A stretch of DNA of 35,227 bases from NCBI GenBank assembly GCA_003561145.1, contig PWXL01000228.1, positions 1 to 35,227 on the forward strand, given 5' to 3'. This DNA is from Candidatus Atribacteria bacterium (GTDB taxonomy: Bacteria > Atribacterota > Atribacteria > Atribacterales > Atribacteraceae). Under the pieces are notes generated by a model that saw nothing but the letters and a program-made list of their open reading frames with translations, was not told the DNA's origin and made no database searches. Each line of letters begins with the position of its first letter. Positions within the stretch are counted from its first letter, which is position 1. Below, one piece after another: positions 30,530 through 35,227 of this stretch. The translations under genes and the position numbers were made by a program.

Positions 30530-31675
30530 ATGGACGCGTCTTTCGTTTTCCGCTTACCCAAGGAGATATTTTATGGTTCCGGTGAGTTGAGGGAAACAGG
30601 AAAGATCGTTAAAAAATTGGGGAAAAGAGCGCTTGTAGTCTGTGGGAAAAGTGCAGCCCGCAGCACAGGTTTTCTCTCACTGATGGAAGATTCCCTTGGA
30701 AGTGCCCGCATACCTATGAAAATATTTGAAGGAGTGGAACCTGAGCCCTCCCTGGAAACAGTAGACCGTGGAATCAGTGAGGGGATGCAGTGGGGTTGTG
30801 ATATGGTTATTTCCCTCGGCGGTGGGAGTGTGCTGGACTGTGGGAAAGCGATAGCAGGCGTACTTGGAAACGGCGAAAGTGTGATCCCCTTTTTCAAGGG
30901 AGAACCCTTACTGAAACCAGGCTGCCCTTGGATTGCTGTTCCCACTACTGCCGGTACAGGGTCGGAAATGACCAATAATGCGGTTCTTACAGACCGCGCG
31001 AGAAAATTAAAGCAAAGCCTGCGCAGTCCTTACCTGATGGCTAGAGTTGTGGTTACTGATCCTCTCCTCACCCATTCAATGAACCCCTACCTCACGGCAA
31101 CATCAGGTGTTGATGCGATAGTACAAGCCATAGAGGCCTATACAAGCCCCCGCAGTAATCCAGTGAGTGATGTATTGGGATTGGAAGCTGTTGCCCTCCT
31201 GTGGTCTCATTTACCTGAGGCGGTCCGTAGGGGAGATGACCATGTTGCTCGTGAAAAGGTGGCACGGGGAAGTATGTTGAGTGCGATGTCTTTTGCAAAT
31301 TCTTCTTCAGGTCCGGCACATGGGTTGTCCCATATCGTTGGTCCTGAGTTTGGAGTGGTTCATGGAGAAGCCTGTGGGGTTTTCCTTCCTCATGTTATTC
31401 GGTTTAATGCAGAGATCTTGAGAGAGCGATATGCACGCTTAGCGGATACCTTGGGAATACCCTCTCATACTTCAGATCGTGCTGTAGGTGTGGCGGATGC
31501 CCTTGAACAGCTGATGAAGGAGATAGGCTTACGAACCCGCCTGAGCGATTGGGGTATTACGGAGCGGATGCTCGATGGTGTGGTACGAGAAGAAGCGGTG
31601 AGCCGCAATATTCGTGAGAACCCTCGTCCTATAGATAAAAAAGGAATTGAAGAGTTATTACGCCGGACATTGTAA
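30530..31675 (+). CDS. Iron-type (group III) alcohol dehydrogenase
   Basis: A 381-residue dehydrogenase. The NAD motif is MVISLGGGSVLDCGKAIAG (about 93-111), then AVPTTAGTGSEMTNNAVLTD. Metal ligands are SGVDAIVQAIEAYTS (Asp), GPAHGLSHIVG (His) and FGVVHGEACGVFLP (His). Such enzymes interconvert alcohols and aldehydes in fermentation; the substrate is open. ATG 30530 is preferred, as the longer frame to 30467 runs into yjbQ. The ribosome site (GGGGGAA) overlaps the yjbQ stop. A cupin gene follows 32 bases later. Confidence 0.92.
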   Translation: MDASFVFRLPKEIFYGSGELRETGKIVKKLGKRALVVCGKSAARSTGFLSLMEDSLGSARIPMKIFEGVEPEPSLETVDRGISEGMQWGCDMVISLGGGSVLDCGKAIAGVLGNGESVIPFFKGEPLLKPGCPWIAVPTTAGTGSEMTNNAVLTDRARKLKQSLRSPYLMARVVVTDPLLTHSMNPYLTATSGVDAIVQAIEAYTSPRSNPVSDVLGLEAVALLWSHLPEAVRRGDDHVAREKVARGSMLSAMSFANSSSGPAHGLSHIVGPEFGVVHGEACGVFLPHVIRFNAEILRERYARLADTLGIPSHTSDRAVGVADALEQLMKEIGLRTRLSDWGITERMLDGVVREEAVSRNIRENPRPIDKKGIEELLRRTL

Positions 31676-31707
31676 CGCATGAGGGCACTATTGGGGAGGA
31701 ATGTGAT

Positions 31708-32043
31708 ATGGAACTGGTGAGAGAGGAAGATTTGTCTTTCCGCCATGGGGATTGGGGTATTAAATATCTTTTCCGTGGTCCACGGCTTGATTGGGGAGTA
31801 GTGCTTCTGAGGCCGGGGGAAAGAATGGGTGCACATTATCACCGGGAAGTCGAAGAAACCTTTTTCATACTTGAGGGGACGGGTGAGCTTATAGTAGACG
31901 GGCAAGCCATACCCGTAGATGAAGGAACCGCATGCCGGCTGGAACCGGGGGAACGACACGATCTGGCCGCGTCTTCTCACCATGCATTACGCGGGATATT
32001 CATCAAAACACCCTATCTTCCTGACGATAAGCAAAACTGTTAA
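31708..32043 (+). CDS. Small cupin-domain protein
   Basis: A 111-residue single cupin barrel. Motif 1 is GAHYHREVEETFFILEGTGE (about 43-62), with two His and a Glu as metal ligands. Motif 2 is CRLEPGERHDLAASS (about 80-94), with one His. These ligands are complete, so a metal-binding enzyme or sugar/small-molecule sensor is possible. The ATG follows GGGGAGGAATGTGAT. It is the last gene of the RAM-LexA-YjbQ-dehydrogenase run. Specific function cannot be inferred. Confidence 0.85.
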   Translation: MELVREEDLSFRHGDWGIKYLFRGPRLDWGVVLLRPGERMGAHYHREVEETFFILEGTGELIVDGQAIPVDEGTACRLEPGERHDLAASSHHALRGIFIKTPYLPDDKQNC

Positions 32044-32082
32044 AAAAGAGAGACATGTTGCCGATTATTAAAAAAAAGAGCA

Positions 32083-32111
32083 TTGGTATCCTGGCGAAAA
32101 TAGTGTAATAT
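32083..32111 (+). promoter_or_regulatory. Sigma-A promoter for DUF2148/membrane-protein operon
   Basis: TTGGTA (32083-32088), a 17-base spacer and TAATAT (32106-32111). It implies a leader of about 160 bases before the ATG at 32278, in which I see no clear structure. Confidence 0.45.
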
Positions 32112-32277
32112 GGGACAGGAGAAACGCAGTGTAAAAGGGAGAATATGGTACGTCCGTCTGTATTTTTACTGATATACCCTCTTACACGTTACCGTTACCC
32201 GTTCTACTCCACACAGGCGTACGGGGGTGGAAGGGTAGATGCATTGGAGTACCTATTTTCCCAAGGGAGGGAACAGG

Positions 32278-32802
32278 ATGATAGAAGCCATACTCGATGT
32301 TGCCCGTTTCATGGCTATTTCTGCCCGAACGGCACCAAAATCAAAAGGAGAAGACTTTCTTTCCATTGAAATTCTTGAAGGTGAGCAGGTAATATTGGTT
32401 GGGGAAGCCATGGTACAGTGGGGGGAAGAGAATGGTATCGCAGGTTTTGTGCGTGACGGAAGAAATGTTCTTGCTTCAAGTGCAGTGGTTTTAGTTGGTC
32501 TCAAGGATGCAAAACCTTTGGGACTTGATTGTGGAGCATGCGGGTATGACCGGTGTACAGACCTTTTGCCGGCGGAAAAGAGTCAATTCAGAGGACCGCA
32601 GTGTGCTTTCCGCCTCGTGGATTTGGGAATTGCCCTTGGGTCAGCTGTAAAGACCGCTTCACTTTTAAACGTTGATAATCGAATTATGTACCGTATTGGA
32701 ATGATGGCGAGAAAGAAGGGCATAAGCAATGACGATGTGGTCCTGGGTATTCCGCTTTCCGCACTGGGAAAAAATGTGTATTTTGATCGGAAGGAGCAGT
32801 GA
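32278..32802 (+). CDS. DUF2148 ferredoxin-like iron-sulfur protein
   Basis: A 174-residue cytosolic protein of the DUF2148 family. The N-terminus (MIEAILDVARFMAISARTAP, then KSKGED) is typical. A Cys cluster follows, LDCGACGYDRCTD (about 87-99), with a further Cys in GPQCAFR, suited to bind one [4Fe-4S] centre. The rest is helical with GSAVKTASLLNVDNRIMYRI and ISNDDVVLGIPLSALGKN. The role is unknown; the family occurs in anaerobes. ATG 32278 follows GGGAGGGAACAGG, and the frame to 32239 is rejected. It leads an operon with three membrane proteins that share no obvious redox features. Confidence 0.87.
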   Translation: MIEAILDVARFMAISARTAPKSKGEDFLSIEILEGEQVILVGEAMVQWGEENGIAGFVRDGRNVLASSAVVLVGLKDAKPLGLDCGACGYDRCTDLLPAEKSQFRGPQCAFRLVDLGIALGSAVKTASLLNVDNRIMYRIGMMARKKGISNDDVVLGIPLSALGKNVYFDRKEQ

Positions 32803-32811
32803 GGTGAGGCC

Positions 32812-33828
32812 ATGGAGGGCTTGAGAGTTCAAGATATCATCGGGTTGATTCTGGCCATTCTTATCGTGGCCATTCTGATCAGTATCATCCTTATTCTTCG
32901 AGAAAGTTCCCGGGAGAAAAGAATGTGGCAGCAGGATGATTATGATGAATACGAGGAAACAAAAAAACCTCGCTCCAGGATGAACCTGGAGCGAAAACAA
33001 GGAGTAAAATTCTCCCGTCCCTCCGCTTCCGTACCATCGCAAAAAAAGGAAGAAACCCCTACCTCCGAGCTTGAGACAAAGCGTAAATGGGGGCGAATTC
33101 CACGGGAACGCGATTTTCCTCGTGAGCAGGAGCAAGCACGGGAGGGAGAAAAAACAGTACAGGAACGCAGACCGTTGTGGAAGCGTACGACGGGGGATGA
33201 GGAAGTGGTGATTGAGAAAGTCACTCCACGACCATCACATCCCACTCAACCGCCCGAAAAAGAAGAAGCGGTCTCTCCACCTCCTCCTCAATGGGAAAAA
33301 GAGGAAGAGAAAGAGGTACCATCCCGTGTTCCTCTGGAGGAAGAAAGACCTCACCGCGAGCCCCGACAGGCTGTCTTGGAAAGAGCCTTGAAGAAATTGC
33401 AGGAAACGGGTATTGAGATTCGGGCATTGAAGGTCGGCCTGGGAGAGGAGAATATTGATTTTTCTCCCTTGTTGTGGGAAGCAAGGGAAGAAGTAAAAGC
33501 AGGAAAAAACATCGGTGACATAGTGATCCATACGGTTTTTAAAAATATTCCTGGACGGTCCGGCGAAGATGTTGTGGAATTGTACCGCTCCGGAGATGTG
33601 TCGGTAGTGGATAGGTTGGAAGCCAAGGTGCGCACAGCTGAGGGAAGAGATTACCTGGTAGCCTCTTTGTATCTTTCACATTTTCGCATTCCTGAGCTGA
33701 GTCGTTTGACCAGGAACGGTACCCTTACCGAAGAAGAACTGGAAGTTCTTGCTGCTTTGAAATTTGTTGACCGGAGTACAAAAAAGGATTTTGCCCGGGC
33801 CGTGTATTCACGGATCATGAATGAATGA
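32812..33828 (+). CDS. Single-span membrane protein with charged linker and C-terminal domain
   Basis: A 338-residue protein of no recognised family. Residues 8-30 form one membrane span (IIGLILAILIVAILISIILI). Residues 34-195 are a highly charged, Pro/Glu/Arg/Lys-rich, probably disordered linker (PTQPPEKEEAVSPPPPQWEK and similar). Residues 200-338 look folded and helical, with LKKLQETGIEIRALKVGLGE, NIGDIVIHTVF and LTRNGTLTEEELEVLAALKF. Such a tether-plus-domain layout is common in envelope or cell-division proteins. The ATG follows AGGTGAGGCC, nine bases after the DUF2148 stop. It is followed at once by two further single-span proteins. Confidence 0.75.
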   Translation: MEGLRVQDIIGLILAILIVAILISIILILRESSREKRMWQQDDYDEYEETKKPRSRMNLERKQGVKFSRPSASVPSQKKEETPTSELETKRKWGRIPRERDFPREQEQAREGEKTVQERRPLWKRTTGDEEVVIEKVTPRPSHPTQPPEKEEAVSPPPPQWEKEEEKEVPSRVPLEEERPHREPRQAVLERALKKLQETGIEIRALKVGLGEENIDFSPLLWEAREEVKAGKNIGDIVIHTVFKNIPGRSGEDVVELYRSGDVSVVDRLEAKVRTAEGRDYLVASLYLSHFRIPELSRLTRNGTLTEEELEVLAALKFVDRSTKKDFARAVYSRIMNE

Positions 33829-33865
33829 ACACAATGTACCGGAAGCCAGGAGGCGGTATCCACCT

Positions 33866-34075
33866 ATGAAACCTCCTCAGAAGGGGTTACCCACCTGGAA
33901 TCGGAATTTTGATTGTGTCAATAGAAAAGAGCATCGTAATACCTGGCTATATATGATTGTGATTTTAGTGGCCGTGGTGGCTCTTTTTATTCTCGGGAAT
34001 GTATATTCCCCGGTATTCTACGATGATTACCAGGTATTTGAACGAGTGAACACCGCCCTACGTCTTATTCAATAA
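33866..34075 (+). CDS. Small single-span membrane protein
   Basis: A 69-residue protein. A basic, Pro-rich N-terminus (MKPPQKGLPTWNRNF) precedes one span at about residues 29-47 (MIVILVAVVALFILGNVYS), with a short C-terminal tail. ATG 33866 is tentatively preferred, with AGGAGG 12 bases upstream; ATG 33821, overlapping the previous stop, would add 15 residues. The size and topology (short cytoplasmic basic head, one span, short outside tail) resemble small division or envelope accessory proteins, but no homology is claimed. It lies between two other single-span proteins in one operon. Confidence 0.62.
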   Translation: MKPPQKGLPTWNRNFDCVNRKEHRNTWLYMIVILVAVVALFILGNVYSPVFYDDYQVFERVNTALRLIQ

Positions 34076-34110
34076 TACTCGTGTTCAAAGGGAGAGGAGG
34101 TTGACGGTTT

Positions 34111-35227
34111 GTGAAGAATGATCAGGTTTCCCTGTTGGCGATCGTTGCCCTGGTTCTAGCTGCCTTGGCTGTTGTGTTTTGGGCATTTCTTTTTCCAGGG
34201 GTTACAGGAAGACTCGCAACAACTGAGGAAAATATGCAGCGCCACGATTTCCGCTTGCAACACATTGAAGAAAAGGTGGCAGCGATTCCCGAGGATCTGG
34301 AGGAATTTCGTGATGCTATGACTTCGGTTGAGGAGAGGTTGGATGATTTTGAGCACATGGATCAGGAAGTGGCATCACTGGAAGAGCGGATGAGCGATAC
34401 TGATATGACGGTTCAGTCGCTAACCGATGACCTCGAACACCTACAAGCCCATGCAATGCGGTGGGAGGAAGCTGCGGCTCTTATTCAGGAACAACTGGCT
34501 GTTCAGGAAGATCTCCTTCGTTCTCTGGAAGCAAGCTTTCTTTCCCAACAAGCCAAATTGGATGCCCAGATCCTTGAAAGAGAAGAGTTGGTTTCCCTGA
34601 TAGAGGAAGTTGCCGTGGCCTCGGAAAGTATGAGCCAGCGGATCGTTTTTCTTGAAGGAAGTTTGTCCGACATTTCACAGAGAGTTATTGCCGGTGAACA
34701 GCGATTTGATGAATTGGAAGAGTCTCTGGATCACATACTTGAATTAACTCTTGAAGTGGATGCCCTGCGGGAGGAAATGGAATCGCTCAATATTGACACG
34801 CGCTTTCAGGCTGCGCTCAATTATATTGACGTGCTGGTATCCGGCATTCGCACAGAGGTGAATGAAGTTCGTTCGGATGTTACAGAAGGATTTCAAGGAG
34901 CGGCTAGTGAACGGAATGAACTGCAATTGAAACTGCAGACACTGGAAGAAACCCTTATCAGGCAACGTATTACCTTGGAGGAAGTACAGGAAGACCTTTA
35001 CAAAGAAGTTGATGGTCTTCGGAACCAACTTGTCGAGGAAATGATGGGAGTTACAGAAGAAACACACGAAGTTCGTGAAGAGATTCAGGAAAGCATTCGG
35101 CAAATAGAGGAACGTGTACAGGAAATGGCGCTTATAGTTGCAGAGGCCTTGACGCATGAGGAACTCACGGAGTTCAGTGAGGCTTTTATGGCTGAAATCG
35201 AGCAATTCAGGGAAGAGATGACCACCC
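34111..35227 (+). CDS. Membrane-anchored long coiled-coil protein, 3' partial
   Basis: An open frame from GTG 34111 to the window end (372 codons, no stop), so the C-terminus is missing. GGGAGAGGAGG at 34091-34100 supports the start. Residues 7-31 form one membrane span (LLAIVALVLAALAVVFWAFL). The rest is almost all Glu-, Leu- and Gln-rich heptads, for example ENMQRHDFRLQHIEEKVAAI, EEMESLNIDTRFQAALNYID and ERVQEMALIVAEALTHEEL. This predicts a long rod projecting from the inner membrane, probably periplasmic. Low complexity prevents family assignment. It may have a structural or scaffold role with the two preceding membrane proteins. Confidence 0.75.
   Translation, partial: MKNDQVSLLAIVALVLAALAVVFWAFLFPGVTGRLATTEENMQRHDFRLQHIEEKVAAIPEDLEEFRDAMTSVEERLDDFEHMDQEVASLEERMSDTDMTVQSLTDDLEHLQAHAMRWEEAAALIQEQLAVQEDLLRSLEASFLSQQAKLDAQILEREELVSLIEEVAVASESMSQRIVFLEGSLSDISQRVIAGEQRFDELEESLDHILELTLEVDALREEMESLNIDTRFQAALNYIDVLVSGIRTEVNEVRSDVTEGFQGAASERNELQLKLQTLEETLIRQRITLEEVQEDLYKEVDGLRNQLVEEMMGVTEETHEVREEIQESIRQIEERVQEMALIVAEALTHEELTEFSEAFMAEIEQFREEMTT

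Noticed and set aside
32145..32369. Plus-strand open frame of 74 codons before the DUF2148 gene
   Set aside because: No ribosome site, and it overlaps the DUF2148 start in another frame.

Overview
The window reads as a chromosomal segment of an anaerobic, diderm (outer-membrane) bacterium with many Firmicutes-type genes. The diderm clue is a compact lipopolysaccharide-export block (LptC, LptA-like, LptB, LptF/G-like). The Firmicutes-like clues are a YlbF-family protein, an EpsC-type serine acetyltransferase, a FolT-type ECF S component, strong AGGAGG ribosome sites with GTG/TTG starts, and a LexA-class regulator. A Limnochordia- or Halanaerobia-like diderm Firmicute, or a neighbouring phylum such as Synergistota or Atribacterota, would fit. 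This is inference; no rRNA or other marker is present. I see no tRNA, rRNA, CRISPR array, insertion sequence or phage gene.

Layout. 1-5868: a catabolic or uptake cluster with two URO-D-family (MtaA-like) proteins, a LacI-type regulator and two tandem paralogous ABC solute-binding proteins, closed by a strong terminator. 5978-9325: a YlbF-family gene facing a five-gene minus-strand operon of zinc-ribbon protein, ECF sigma, RsrA-like zinc anti-sigma, serine acetyltransferase and Cys-rich membrane protein. 9370-14312: mostly single genes (ferritin-like protein, FolT, sirtuin, AI-2E permease, GT2 glycosyltransferase with a DUF6485 protein, TPR protein). 14471-17834: sugar isomerase/epimerase, zinc alcohol dehydrogenase and a second LacI regulator. 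18023-18585: flgM with a sigma-28 promoter and a second sigma-28-like box. 18773-23886: TlpA-like thioredoxin, then lptC-lptA-lptB-lptFG and a DUF3084 protein. 23869-26642 (minus): decarboxylating dehydrogenase, FAH-family hydrolase and AEC carrier. 26816-32043: PLP decarboxylase, ferredoxin-tailed aldo/keto reductase, RAM-only protein, LexA-like protein, YjbQ, iron-type alcohol dehydrogenase and cupin. 32278-35227: a DUF2148 iron-sulfur protein followed by three consecutive single-span membrane proteins, the last running off the window.

Most notable: (i) a LexA homologue whose cleavage site, catalytic Ser and catalytic Lys are all replaced, so it should not self-cleave; (ii) a patch of unusually high synonymous-site identity between the two solute-binding proteins, suggesting gene conversion; (iii) an unequal URO-D pair in which only one copy keeps the H-x-C...C zinc ligands; (iv) a thiol-sensing sigma/anti-sigma pair in one operon with cysteine synthesis; (v) a TlpA-like protein with an apparently dead rhodanese tail heading the Lpt operon; (vi) an uncharacterised run of three single-span, coiled-coil or charged membrane proteins.
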